Of a stretch of 64,000 nt of DNA, positions 30,781-43,458 are shown piece by piece (position 1 is the stretch's first letter; every line of letters starts with the position of its first letter). The stretch is from Gentiana macrophylla (lineage: Eukaryota; Streptophyta; Magnoliopsida; Gentianales; Gentianaceae). A model generated the notes under the pieces. It was not told the origin of the DNA, made no database searches, and saw nothing but the letters and a program-made list of their open reading frames with translations. Where the stretch lies: assembly GCA_026214975.1 (NCBI GenBank), contig JAOBSW010000893.1, forward strand, positions 20,001 to 84,000, in the 5' to 3' direction. The position numbers and the translations under genes are program-made.

Positions 30781-32753
30781 CAGAACGCCCTTTCCCGACA
30801 CCGAGTCCTTATCCGGAAAAGAGCGCCGCACAAATATTATCAAATAAAATTCAATAATATATGTAAGCGCTTACGCCATACATCGTCGAACTAAAACGAC
30901 GCGGAAGATAAAACAACTCAACAACTCGGGAAACCAAAAGATCGAACACACTGTAATCAATCTTTGTGAAAAACTAAATCCAATAAAGAGGACTAATCAT
31001 CCAACATCCAAATCCCAAAAGAACTTAAACGGAGCTAAACCAAAAGAAAGGACAACATTGTCAAACGTGAAACAACTGTTTTAAGAAAGAAACAACTAAA
31101 AGAACTAAGTCTTCAAAAGCTTCATCTCAAACTTCATCATCAAAGAACTCGTCAATCAGTAGCAACTGTTTCATCTTCTTTGGGGAAAGGGAAGACAAAC
31201 ACAACGTAACGGGGTAAGTACAAAAGTACTCAGTAACGCGTAGAAGATCGTATAACCATGTTCTCATAAAGAAATAAAAGCAACGCCGTCTTTTATTAAT
31301 TCATTCCGTTATTAACCCTAGCTAACTATCATATTATGTTCATAGCATAACACGAGGTTCCAAGGGTATCTAGCTTAGCTCAAGTTTGTTACATCATGAA
31401 TAACAAAGGCACTACGCTAGTAATAGGATGTACTAGGACAACCGGGTGCAACCTACTTAGAGACATGCTCTAAAGTAGCCCGGGAATATCGAGTCCCGAT
31501 GGTGTGATGACCGCGAATGCACCAGACGCTTTATCTAGCCAATCGATTGACCGGCGTGGAGTACGATCTACTTTGTCTAGTCGGAGAACACATCGCGATA
31601 TTGTATCGCGTGCCTTACCAAGCATTGCATGATGTTTAAGATTATTAATCTAGCACATATGTTTGATTAGATGTTTAACTAGCCACCTAAGTGTTTTCAA
31701 GTAAGCTCCCTCACATCTCCTACTCTCGTACTTAGACCACTAGACACGGACAAGCCCCTAGCAATTACACAGACATCGATAAACTCTAGCTTATCGAAGC
31801 ACAAGGCAAATCCAAAGCTTTCGACGGTCCCCCACTTCATCTTTTTAGGGAATCCATGTGGTGCCGGAACTAAACGCATCAAAAGCTAATTCAGAGCTTT
31901 GTCACATAAGGTTATGCAGTAAATACGCTATTATAGAGCTTGAAACACGTAACAAGGAAAAATAAAGATCAAAATATCCCTGTCCGGACGGATAAACTTT
32001 CGTCCGCACGGACGCTCTCTCCTTACGCCTCATCCGATATCGAGAAATAGCCGTCACGGATAAACAACTCATCCAGCACGGATGGACCCACACTCGGTCG
32101 ACCGAATGGATAGGCTCGGTCGACCGAGCCTCTCTTGCACTGTTACACGCGTTTTCTTGCACCACAGAGGCGATTTTACGCACTCTGCGTTTTACTCAAA
32201 TTCAACCCAAACTCGACTTAAACAAATTAAAACCATGAAAAACAATCATACAAATTGCTCTACCACTTTACGAAACCTTAATCATACGATAAGAAAACCA
32301 TGTTACCTTAATTTGCGTGGTACAACGATCCAAACTACCAAAGCTTTGAAAAAGGTTAAACCTTTAACCTCCAACGCCAACGGATCTAGGGATTGTTGGT
32401 ATCAAAACGATCCTCGTCTCGCGGTGATCCTTTCTCTCTTGAGACGTCTCATTGAAAAGAGCAACGGATTAGCCTCAAAAGCGAGCTTCTTCTCCTTTTT
32501 TTCTCTCCTGCGCCTCTTCCTCTCAAAATATGCGCCCCTTTCTTTTTTTTTTTTTTTGTCAAAAACAACTAGGTTAAAATTAGGATTAGTTTTCCTTTTA
32601 AAATCCCAATTATTTAATTATTTTCTTTAAAAAGAAAAATCCTTGTTTATCCTTTTTTTTTTTCTTTTTCTTAAATCTTCTAATTAAATAACATAATATT
32701 CTGATTTTTGCTAAAAGACCGAATTGCCCTTTTTCAAAAATCGGGATATTACA
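30781..32753 (-). repeat. Element B 3' LTR
   Basis: It aligns with 44868-46825 over its whole length. The right edge reads CGGGATATTACA. The left edge is eroded: the partner's TGTAACACCCC appears here as CAGAACGCCC. The palindrome block at 31975-32130 includes the perfect 18-mer GGCTCGGTCGACCGAGCC (32113-32130). Confidence 0.88.
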
Positions 32754-32770
32754 TTCCTCCCCCCTTAAGA
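32754..32770 (-). promoter_or_regulatory. Element B polypurine tract
   Basis: On the minus strand AAGGGGGGAGGAA directly precedes the 3' LTR start TGTAATATCCCG. Confidence 0.85.
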
Positions 32771-32788
32771 GGAGTTTCGTCCTCGAAA

Positions 32789-34191
32789 CTAGATCGTACC
32801 TGGTAGATGAGGGAACTCTGGGAACTCGTCGAACATGTCCGCTTCCACTTCCCAAGTGGCTTCCGTCGGTGCATGATTGCTCCATTGCACTAATACTAAC
32901 GGAATCACTCGTCTCTTTATCACCTTCTCTTTCCTATCCATAATCCTTATCGGCTTCTTCACGTAGGAGAGATTATCTTGCAACACTTCCGGGTCAATCT
33001 CAGATTCCACGTCCACCTTAGATAGACAGTTCCTAAGCATCGATACATGGAAAACATTGTGGACTCTAGACATCGACTCTGGTAACCGAAGTCTATAAGC
33101 CAACTTCCCAACTCTTTCGATGACATCAAAAGGTCCTACATACCTTGGACTTAGCTTTCCTTTCTATCCGAACCTCTTGATACCCTTCATTGGAGACGCT
33201 CGAAGGTAAACTCTATCCCCGACCTCAAACTCTAGCGGTCTCCTTCTAACATCGGCCCAACTCTTCTGACGATCTTGAGCAGCTTTCAGATTTTTCCTTA
33301 TCAACTCGATTTTCTCCTTGGCTTGCTGAACCATCTCCGGCCCTGTGATATGTTTCTCTCCCACTTCATCCCAATAAAGTGGAGTTCTACACTTCCTACC
33401 GCACAAGGCCTCAAAAGGTGGCATTCCCAAACTTGCATGGTAACGATTGTTGTAAGCAAACTCACCAAATTGAGGTAATCTATCCATGATCCTCCGGCAT
33501 CCAAAACACAAGCTCTAAGCATGTCCTCGAGAGTCTGAATTGTTCTCTCTGCCTGCCCATCCGTCTGCGGATGAAACGCTGTACTCAAATCAGTCTTCGT
33601 CCCAAAAGCTTTCTGCAAACCCTTCCAGAAGCGACTGATAAATCTACTATCCCTGTCAGATACAATGGATAGAGGCACACCATGAAGCTTCACTATATTG
33701 TCGATATACATAGTAGCGAACTTCTTTATAGGCATGTCCACTTTACACGGCAAGAAATGGGCTGATTTTGTAAGTCTATCCACAATCACCCAAATCATGT
33801 CATGACCGCCCTTAGTCTTAGGAAAACCGGTGATGAAATCCATCGTGATATTCTCCCATTTCCATTCCGGTACCTCTAAGGGTTTCGACAAACCTCCTAG
33901 CCTTCTGTGTTCTGCTTTCACTCTCTGGCATGTATCGCATCTTGCCACAAACTCCGCTATCCCTAACTTCATACCAGGCCACCAATACCTTTCCTTGAGA
34001 TCTCTATACATCTTAGTGGCTCCTGGATGTACCGCAAAAGCAATCTTATGAGATTCATCCATAACCTTCTCTCTTAGGCCATTCACATCAGGCACACACA
34101 AACAGTCTCCGTACCAAAGATGACCACTCTTGTCCAACTGATAACCCATCAGAGGTTTCTCTCGAGCCACTCGCTTCAAATTAATCAACAC
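32789..34191 (-). pseudogene. Element B integrase with C-terminal chromodomain
   Basis: The frame from 34191 shows the zinc-binding part (HPGATKMYRDLKERYWWPG, CDTCQRVKAEH), the catalytic core (ENITMDFITGFPKTKGG, SDRDSRFISRFW, FHPQTDGQAERTIQTLED), and, after a frame change near 33500, EFAYNNRYHASLGMPPFEAL. Next come a GPY/F-type segment (PRYVGPFDVIERVG near 33120) and the chromodomain (YVKKPIRIMD, VLVQWSNHAPTEATWE) ending at 32789. Chromodomains guide integration toward particular chromatin. Damage is slight: a frame change near 33500 and a stop near 33163. Confidence 0.9.
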
Positions 34192-35082
34192 CGGTCTTTA
34201 TCCCGCTTAGCCCGAATCTCATCTAGCAAATCTGACCTTGCCATCAATGGCGCCAAATTCTGAGCTTCACCCTTCCTTTCAATCACTTGAATCTGCATCC
34301 TATCCAACTGATCCACAACTTCTTGCAAGGTAGTGATAGCATTAACCGCTCTCCGGCTAAGTGCATCAGCTACAACATTAGCTTTACCGGGTGGTATTGA
34401 ATGTCCAAGTCGTAATCTTTCACGAACTCCAACCATCTTCTTTGTCTCATGTTCGATTTTCCTGAGTAAAGAAGAACTTAAGACTCTTATGATCCGTGAA
34501 GATCCTTGTCTTGACACCATACAAATAGTGTCTCCAAAGCTTCAGAGCAAATACCACTGCTGCCAACTCCAAGTCGTGTGTAGGGTAATTCTTCTCATGC
34601 ACCTTCAACTGCCTAGATGCATAAGCAATTACCTTTCCTGATTGCATGAAAACAAAACCCAAACCTTGACCCGATGCGTCTGTATATACATCATAGTTAT
34701 CAAAAACTTCCGGTAATGCTAACACGGGTGCTGTGGTCAACTTTTCTTTCAAAGTCTGAAAAGCTTCCTCACATTCATTGGTCCACTCATACTTAACGTT
34801 CTTTTGAGTGAGCCTCGTGAGAGGTGTAGCTATCTTAGAGAAATCCTTTACAAACTTCCGGTAGTACCCAGCTAAACCCAAGAAACTTCTTATCTCTCAC
34901 ATCTTGGCGTAGTTCAGGCCACTTAGAAACGGCTTCTATATTCGCTGGATCCACCTTAATACCTTCTCCAGAAATTATATGCCCAAGAAAACTAACCTGG
35001 TTCAACCAAAACTCGCACTTAGAAAACTTGGCATACAGTTTGTTCTCCTTTAAGGTCTGTAGAACTATCCTTAAGTGTTCTT
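34185..35082 (-). pseudogene. Element B RT end and RNase H
   Basis: It continues the RT from 42155 after the nested insert: HLRIVLQTLKENKLYAKFSK, CEFWLNQVSFLGHIISGEGI, then the connection and RNase H with [36 protein letters not shown] and [12 protein letters not shown]. Frame changes occur at about 34890 and 34450. Without the insert the reading frame would run across the junction (EEEHEE joined to HLRIV). Confidence 0.9.
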
Positions 35083-35428
35083 TGTTCACAGATTTTATGC
35101 AATGAAAACAACAAGTAATAAAATTTATAAATCCGGTATTCCCCAAGTGTAGGGCGTCCAATAGCTCAGGACGGGCGTCCAATAGCTCAGGACGCCCGTT
35201 TACGTTCAAACTGAAGCACATAAACGCTGTTAAACACGAAAACAGGTCCAAACAAAACACGAAAACTAAACAAAACCCTAATTGGAACCTAAACACAAAC
35301 CTATGAAAAATTAATAATCACTAGATAACACAACCTACCTACGAAAAACAAAACAGAACAACTTTAGAAAAAAAATTAATAAGAAACTAGACGACCGCAC
35401 CGATTCCCCGGAAACGGCGCCAAAAACT
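35083..35428 (-). repeat. Truncated third LTR end plus duplicated 5' internal segment
   Basis: 35083-35152 matches the first 70 bp of 35429- and 40706- (TTTTATGCAATGAAAACAAC and on). It then jumps, at the shared bases GGG, into sequence matching about 40450-40705, including the primer-binding site CCCCGGAAACGGCGCCA (35406-35422). Confidence 0.85.
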
Positions 35429-36851
35429 TGTTCACGGATTTTATGCAATGAAAACAACAAGTAATAAAATTTATAAATCCGGTATTCCCCAAGTGTAGGG
35501 ATCGTAGTATAGCGATTAATACCGGAGTCGATCTCAGGGAATCGGAGTATCTAGTTCATTACTTTTCCTAAGATTGTTACTATTTATTTCTAAACACAAA
35601 ACTAAAAACGATAAAATAAACTGGATAGAGGATTGTCACCCAAAGCCGTGAAGCATGGTTTAAAGCGATATCTAAACTATAAACTGTAAAATAAACGGTA
35701 AACAAGAAGATGATCATGGTGATTAAACAACGAACAAACAATAATCCTCCAATCCCGCAACCCTCTATTTCTTCTCTAAAGTTATCTTGTGATGATTTAA
35801 TTAAAGATGTGGTTCACCTATCAAAGGTATGAATTTCTACTCTCGTAGATAATTCGCCTATCAATCTCTCATCTCTCGATATATAAGATTGACGCTATCA
35901 AAACAAGGTGTAAGATCTCTCAATCTAGCAACCTAGATATTCAACCTATCAACTCTCGTTATGTCAAGGTTAAAAATCCCATATTTCCTATGGTGATCTA
36001 AGGTTCACACCGACTCCCGTCATACGGTAAACATCAACAACAATTCATCTTTCGATATTGATTGCATAACAAAATAAACACATGGAAAAGATACAACTTT
36101 AATCAAATTCACAAAACAAACTCAAGATTGAAAAGAAAGAACTCAATAAACGGATTTAAATAACTTGAACAAATCGCTCAGCCTCAAGCATTCAAAGATA
36201 AAGAAAAGCAAAACGGGAATAAAAAAGGAAAATCGCAACCCCACTCTCCCCAAGAAATTTGGGGCGCTAGGGTTTTCTTCTTATGAGTATGTATCAATAA
36301 GAGTCGATAATGTATGTTTTAGGGTTGAAATCCGCTGCTATTTATAGGAAAGTAAGTCGGTCGCCGCTTAAGTCGGTTTAAGGACGCCCGTCCGCTTATT
36401 CGACGCCTTCGTCCAAGGTGCCTTGACCGCCCAGACGCCCGTTTACTCAAGATCCAAACTCTCTCGAATCAATTTCCTTCTCTCGACGCTTGATTCAGCA
36501 CTGGGCGCTAGTTCAGGCCCTTTTCTTCCAAATTCATCTTGATCTTCATTCCAACTTCATCTCTATCTCTTTCCTTCCATGCAAATCATCACTTGAACAT
36601 CTTTTAAGCTCCTTTCATCCCTCTCCATGACATGTAAATGTACCTTCAAAACCATAAAAACACGCAAAGTGTAAAACCATAGATAATTACCAATAAAATC
36701 ACGAAATTAGCTCAAGTTTACACTTAAAGACTTTTAAAACTCATTTGCTCAATATTTCCATATAAAGCTCGATTTCTATGATAAACATCCAGATATGGGG
36801 GAAATTGATATAAAACATATCGTTATAAAACGTATAAAATCACCCTTAACA
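35429..36851 (-). repeat. LTR (3') of the nested element
   Basis: It begins TGTTCACGGATTTT and ends CACCCTTAACA on the plus strand, matching 40706-42154. Most of its length is identical; differences concentrate at 36340-36510. Confidence 0.9.
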
Positions 36852-39800
36852 ACTCCCCCACACTTAAACCTTGCTCGTCCCGAGCAAGACAAAACAGAAT
36901 CAAGACTCGAGACATATAAACATTTATGCAACCATAAAGCATATTCAATAGTTTAGAGGTTCACCCAAGTGTGTGTGCATGGCCATAACAAATTTCCACT
37001 AAATCCACACTTGAAATTCTTCAAGCAAAACTAGCCAACATCCCATTTAGATCAGAAATATAAAAACGATTATAACATGCACCTCACAAAACATACATAT
37101 TCGAAAAATAATAATAAGGAGTATTTAAAATATTTCCGACATACTTAGAGGATAATCCCTACAACATATCTTTCAGTTTATACTGGGGATAGTCAGAAGA
37201 TAACTACGGTTTTTCACCCATCTTTTCACAATACCATTTGCTAATTTTTCTTAAAGTTCTCTTAATTACACACGTATAGCATATGCCCTCATTCCCAGCA
37301 ATATGACGTTTCGTGATAACACCCTAGCTGGACTACTATCATCAGGCAGTCGGGAGCTATTAAACCTCATAGTGGTATAGGACATTTCGTGATAATGCCC
37401 TACCGCACTCAAATCATTGGCAGCTACTTCCGACATACACATATTTTATTCATATTATTCATCTTAGAGTGGTATTCAAACCTTAAAGTATATCCCTCCT
37501 ATCACATTCAAACCTTCGAGATATTCACAAGATGTCATACTTTAATTCTAAACACAAACTATTAAAATTTTCAAAATTCGTATGTAAGCAAAGAATCATG
37601 CGATAATCATCAAAAATCTCTAATCAAACGGGCATAGCTTTAAAATATAGCTCATCATTTACTATGGCACGTGAAAAATAGTGTTGGGTGAGACATCTAA
37701 ATTTACTAAATATGCAAAATAATGCACCAATGATATAAAAACTCAAATAAAGATATGTCTTTGCTCACTTGGGACAAAATAAACAAATTTTTTAAAATTT
37801 AGCACTTTTTCATAGAAATATAATAGTATGGCAAATGAATGTAGATACATGAAACTATTTCCCTCCCCCACACTTAAATTACAACATGTCCTCATGTTGT
37901 GCAGAATTAAAGAAAAGATAAAAGAGCTTAGCTGATTTGGTAATGATATGAAGATAGGCTGAAGAAGGATAGATAATCGATCCGCGTTTCCGAGGCACGA
38001 GATGTCATATGTATTCCTCTCCAAATTCACTTCCAAGGCCAGCTTAACAAGAACAGCTAAAAAGATACCTGCACCACTTGAAAAACATGGCAGTATCTCG
38101 GGGAACACGGGGTAATATAACATGGCAAAAATAATTATAGACAAGCAATAAGCACATGATATAATGGCTCAGATGGAAAAATCACCACACAGGGAAAGTA
38201 CAGGACACCTAAGCGTCAAATATAAAGCCACAGAAGCTTTACAAAATAAATAAGCTCAACATGTGCATAAAGAAATAAGGATAGAGGACACTACAAAGTA
38301 GCAGGGCTAGGTGCACTAAAAAGAAAAGAAAATAATAATAATAAAAAAATAAAATAAAATACAATGCAACTAAATGATATGCAACTATACTAAAAAGGCA
38401 AAAAGAAAATAAAGAAAATAAACTAGCCCAACTAATTCCATAGATGTCGCCCTAATCTAAGCGAGGTCAAGAATATAAACGTCTACTAAATAACGCCACA
38501 GAAGCGTAACAAAATTCGATTATGCAAAGCCACAGAAGCTTGCCATGTAAAGTGTAGACGTGCCTTAAACAACCCTAACACCCTAGATAGACGACAGAAG
38601 GAACATCATAAATCAAATTTGGAATCACATCTAACTAGGTGAATTACTCAACATGGACTGCAATAGATGGAAAGAAAACCATAACGGTGAAAGAACAGGA
38701 CATCTACGCATATATACAAAGGCCACATAGGCTCACAATAAAACATCCATGTCAATTAATGAAGCATGTAAAAAGAGTCTACGGGAAAAAGGATCATACA
38801 TGTAAAACACATGGAAAAGAAGTCATAGAGATTTTTTGATTAAGCTCATATAAAGATGGAACATATACATGGAATATTACAAAAAGTTAGGCTAGGTGCA
38901 ACTACATGAAAATATATTACAATGCAATCTACATGATATGCAATTAAATGATATGCAAAAATAAAAGAAAGAAAACTAGCCCACTCATTTGCAACTCGAC
39001 ATGTATATAATAAACGTCTACCAAATAATGACAGTTTACGATAAACGACAGTACTATTCATTACATGCAGTGTAGACGCACCTTAAGACTCATCAAAGGT
39101 GATAGCATTATGGAGAACCAACAGTTAGCTATCTAAACAGATATAACTCATAAGAGGCAATGATAGCAACAGAAAACCGACAGTAGCTACCCATATGAGC
39201 TACAAAAATAACAAGAAAGCACATAGGTCTCAAAGCTCAGAAGATTCATCACAACGATATGTAGCATACGGAAACCGACATTAGCTACTAAATAACAATA
39301 AGAACAGTTATAGCATACGAGAACCGACATTAACTATAACATGCATGGATGAATCATCAATTATTTAACATGGATCCGTAGATGGAAAGATGTAAACATG
39401 CAAGTTCAGAACATCTACGTAAGAATAATTAGCCACAGAAGCTCATATAGAAGTATCCACGTCAAATAAAGCATTAAAAATCAAGTCAAGAAAAATTTGG
39501 AACCTGGACGTGCGTTCAACATACCAAACGGTCGGTTGCCTGGAAATTTTGCACTGGACGGGCGTTCAATGAGCCGAACGCCCGTTTGAAAGTTCGATAC
39601 AGCACCCTGCAACTTAGTAAAGCACAACCGAAAACCCTAGACTAACATCTTAAACCCATGGCAACTCAGATCATCAAATCACACATACAACAGCCACGGA
39701 TAAATTTAAGCACAGAGCACACTAGGTTACAGATTAGGTTACACTTCACGTTTCACAAATCGAGTAAAAAACTTTTTGCACATTCTTAACCCAACGGTCA

Positions 39801-40705
39801 TCGAAACATGGCAAAAATAAAAACTCTCAATTTGTGTGACGCTACTCTTATTGAAATAAAAGAAACAGAAAAAAAGAAACGGAAACCTACCTACGAAAAA
39901 TTTAAAACAGAAAAAAAAACACTAAGACGGAGGGAAAAAAAAACGTGTTGAAATCTTCTAGGGCCAAAATGGAAGGGAAAACAATGGATTTTGACCTTGA
40001 AAACGGTGTTGAACGGCCTATGGCGTTCACCACATCGTCGGCGTCGGAACGAGCTTTCCGAATTGGGGTCCTGCGCGCCAAACGGACACTCGAGCCGAAA
40101 GTTACGGCCACAATACTAACGAGTGCTAAAACGATCCCTTTTATCCAAAAGTTTGACCGCGAAAAACGTGGAGTCAGATGATTCAACCTCAGAACCCTAC
40201 CTACGAAACCTACCTACGAAAAACAGAAACCCTAGTACATTTATTTAATAAGCAAAAGAAAGACAAACCAAGATATCTACCTAAAACAAAAATAAAAAAA
40301 AAATCGGTGATGAGACAAGGCCAGACGGGCGCCCAAGTTATCGGACGGACGTCTGCTCGAGAAAAGAAACGAGACGGGCGTCAAGTTCTTTGGGACGCTA
40401 AATGCGCTGGGCAAAAACACAACAGAGACGATCGATTTGGACGGACGGGCGCCCAATAGCTCAGGACGCCCGTTTACGTTCAAATCGAAGCACATAATGC
40501 TTATTTGTTAAACACGTAAAACAGTCCAAACAAAACACGAAAACTAAACAAAACCCTAATTGGAACCTAAACACAAACCTATGAAAAATTAATAATCACT
40601 AGATAACACAACCTACCTACGAAAAACAAAACAGAACAACTTTAGAAAAAAAATTAATAAGAAACTAGACGATCCTTTTGATTCCCGGAAACGGCGCCAA
40701 AAACT
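36852..40705 (-). other. Internal region of the nested element, non-coding
   Basis: It is AT-rich and has no supported gene. Next to the left LTR the minus strand reads AAGTGTGGGGGAGT, a polypurine tract, and a similar CCCCCACACTTAAA word recurs at 37864. Between 38160 and 39480 a loose repeat of the type CATCTACGN..CACAGAAGCTCA..AC(A)ATGGA recurs several times. Near 39550 and 40440 there are inverted GACGGGCG / CGCCCGTC words. Confidence 0.75.
40684..40699 (-). promoter_or_regulatory. Primer-binding site, tRNA-Asp, of the nested element
   Basis: The plus strand reads CCCGGAAACGGCGCCA against the plant tRNA-Asp 3' end CCCGGCAACGGCGCCA, one mismatch. It sits six bases from the LTR. Confidence 0.82.
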
Positions 40706-42154
40706 TGTTCACGGATTTTATGCAATGAAAACAACAAGTAATAAAATTTATAAATCCGGTATTCCCCAAGTGTAGGGATCGTAGTATAGCGATTAATACC
40801 GGAGTCGATCTCAGGGAATCGGAGTATCTAGTTCATTACTTTTCCTAAGATTGTTACTATTTATTTCTAAACACAAAACTAAAAACGATAAAATAAACTG
40901 GACAGAGGATTGTCAGTCCAAAGCCAGGAAGCATAGAAGCGAAAGCGATATCTAAACTATAAACTGTAAAATAAACGGTAAACAAGAAGATGATCATGGT
41001 GATTAAACAACGAACAAACAATAATCCTCCAATCCCGCAACCCTCTATTTCTTCTCTAAAGTTATCTTGTGATGATTTAATTAAAGATGTGGTTCACCTA
41101 TCAAAGGTATGAATTTCTACTCTCGTAGATAATTCGCCTATCAATCTCTCATCTCTCGATATATAAGATTGACGCTATCAAAACAAGGTGTAAGATCTCT
41201 CAATCTAGCAACCTAGATATTCAACCTATCAACTCTCGTTATGTCAAGGTTAAAAATCCCATCTTTCCTATGGTGATCTAAGGTTCACACCGACTCCCGT
41301 CATACGGTAAACATCAACAACAATTCATCTTTCGATATTGATTGCATAACAAAATAAACACATGGAAAAGATACAACTTTAATCAAATTCACAAAACAAA
41401 CTCAAGATTGAAAAGAAAGAACCTGCTGAAACGGATTTAAATAACTTGAACAAATCGTCTAGCCTCCAAGCATTCAGCATAAAGAAAAGCAAAACGGGAA
41501 TAAAAAGCAGAAAAATCGCAACCCTTGGCCTCCCTAGGAAGTGGGCCGCTAGGGTTTTCTTCTTATGAGTATGTATCAATAAGAGTCGATAATGTATGTT
41601 TTAGGGTTGAAATCCCGCTGCTATTTATAGGGAAAGTAAGTCGGCTGCTGCTAAGTCGGTTTAAGGACGCCCGTCCGCTTATCTGGACGCTCGTCCAAGG
41701 TGCCTTGGACTGCTTCAGACGCCCGTTTACTCAGCGTCCAAACTCTCTGAATCAATTTCCTTCTCACGGGCGCTTGACCCACTTTTTGACGCTTGATTCG
41801 GCACGGACGCTAGTTCAGGCCCTTTTTCTTCCAAATTCATCTTGATCTTCATTCCAACTTCATCTCTATCTCTTTAATTCCATGCAAATCATCACTTGAA
41901 CATCTTTTAAGCTCCTTTCATCCCTCTCCATGACATGTAAATGTACCTTCAAAACCATAAAAACACGCAAAGTGTAAAACCATAGATAATTACCAATAAA
42001 ATCACGAAATTAGCTCAAGTTTACACTTAAAGACTTTTAAAACTCATTTGCTCAATATTTCAATATAAAGCTCGATTTCTATGATAAACATCCAGATATG
42101 GGGGAAATTGATATAAAACATATCGTTATAAAACGTATAAAATCACCCTTAACA
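40706..42154 (-). repeat. LTR (5') of the nested element
   Basis: It is the partner of 35429-36851, with TG at 40706 and CA at 42153-42154. GC-rich words such as GGACGCCCGTCC fill 41660-41820. Confidence 0.9.
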
Positions 42155-42995
42155 TTCTTCATGCTCTTCCTCATCCTTAGAGTATACCAAGATATCGTCT
42201 ATGAAAACTGTGACAAACTTATTGAGATAAGGCATGAAAACTCTTTGCATCAAGTCCATGAACTTCGATGGAGCATTAGTGAGTCCAAATGGCATAACCA
42301 AAAACTCATAATGTCCATATCTCGTACTGAAGGCTGTCTTAGGTATATCTGACACGTTGATCTTCAACTGATGATAACTGGACCTAAGATCAATCTTAGA
42401 GAACACTTTCTTACCTTGCAACTGACTGAACAGATCATCAATCCTTGGTAAAGGATACTTATTCTTGATTGTCGGTTTATTGATTCTCAGTAGTCGATGC
42501 ACAATCGCATACTCCCATCTTTCTTCTTCACAAACAAGACCGGTGCTCCCCACGGTGATGTACTTGGCTGGATGATGTTTTTCTCTAGCATCTCCTTAAG
42601 CTGAGTTTTCAACTCTTTCAACTCCGTTGGTGCCATCCTATGAGGTGCTTTAGCCACTGGTGATGCTCCGGCAATCAATTCGATCTCGAACTCTATGGCC
42701 CTATCAGGCATATGCCCTGGCAATTCTTCTGGAAAACTTCGGGAAAGTCCTTGACCACACGAGTCTCTCCTAACTCGGGCCTATTCTTCTCCTTATCTAA
42801 TGCATAAACAACGAAACCCTGGCAACTCCTCTTCAAAGCTTTTAAGGCTTTAACTGCTGAGGTAATCGGATAACGACCCTTGCTAGGCTTCCATACGTTA
42901 CCCTGAAACGTCTTAGCTGATTTCCCTGGGGCCTTAAAGATCACCCTTTTACCTCTACAATCCAAGTAGACATAATTCTTGGACAACCAGTCCAT
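42155..42995 (-). pseudogene. Element B reverse transcriptase, first part
   Basis: The minus strand gives the RT start ([42 protein letters not shown]), then [41 protein letters not shown] and the catalytic box FIDDILVYS. It is cut at KDEEEHEE by the nested element. One frame change occurs near 42490-42550. Confidence 0.92.
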
Positions 42996-43458
42996 ACCCA
43001 GGATAACATCGAAATCCAGAAATCCAACACCGTCAAAGCATCTTTGGCACTTGTAAGTCCCAACTCTAATATCAACTTGGGGTGTGGCTCGAGCACATCT
43101 AGTGACTCGCCCAAATGTGTGGTTATACTCAAAGGTCTCTCCAATTCCTTAAGAGGTAGGTTCAACTTCTTAGCTATCTTAGAGGAAACAAAAGTCCCTC
43201 AAGCTCCAAGATCAAACATATTTGAAATCGCTAGATTATCTATGATTACGGTACCTAACAAGTGAATCAATTTAAGTATAAATATGTAATATCATATGCG
43301 CGCTATATCATATTAAATATCTATAATAAACACAAACACTGAAAAGTACCTGTCACCACAAGGTCATCTAACTCTTCCGGTTCTGCATCTGCTGCGAAGA
43401 CACGAACTGGTCTGCTACCTGTGGTACGATTACCCTGCTGGTTACCTCGTCCTCCTAC
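42941..43458 (-). pseudogene. Element B protease region with in-frame stop and candidate intron
   Basis: After gag ends in an in-frame TAG, the same frame continues GGRGNQQGNRTTGSRPVRVF. Then comes an AT-rich segment, and the protease begins (TVIIDNLAISNMFDLGA, FVSSKIAKKLNLPLKELERP). The catalytic Asp is in FDLGA where the family usually has FDSGA. Further frame damage occurs near 43200 and 43000. Confidence 0.75.
43255..43349 (-). other. Candidate 95-nt AT-rich intron between gag and protease
   Basis: On the minus strand the segment starts GTACTTTTCAG and ends CTTGTTAG, is strongly AT-rich and full of stops. Its removal joins DDLVVTG to TVIIDNL in one frame, matching the usual gag-protease link of chromoviruses. 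Confidence 0.55.

Larger units (their letters stand above)
35083..42154 (-). mobile_element. Nested non-coding LTR element with partial tandem duplication, TSD TTCTT
   Basis: It lies inside the RT of element B. Perfect 5-bp duplications TTCTT flank it (35078-35082 and 42155-42159). In minus orientation the order is: full LTR (42154-40706), internal region, full LTR (36851-35429), a second piece of 5' internal region with primer site (35428-35153), and the last 70 bp of a third LTR (35152-35083). No protein is encoded, so it is a LARD-type non-autonomous element. Confidence 0.9.

Noticed and set aside
32082..32630. Open frame of 182 codons, partly repeated at 46168-46512
   Set aside because: Both copies lie at matching positions in the two LTRs of element B; the frame differs between copies and crosses low-complexity sequence.
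39945..40459. Two open frames of 78 and 93 codons in the nested element
   Set aside because: No domain, lysine-rich composition from A-rich DNA, and the element is otherwise non-coding.
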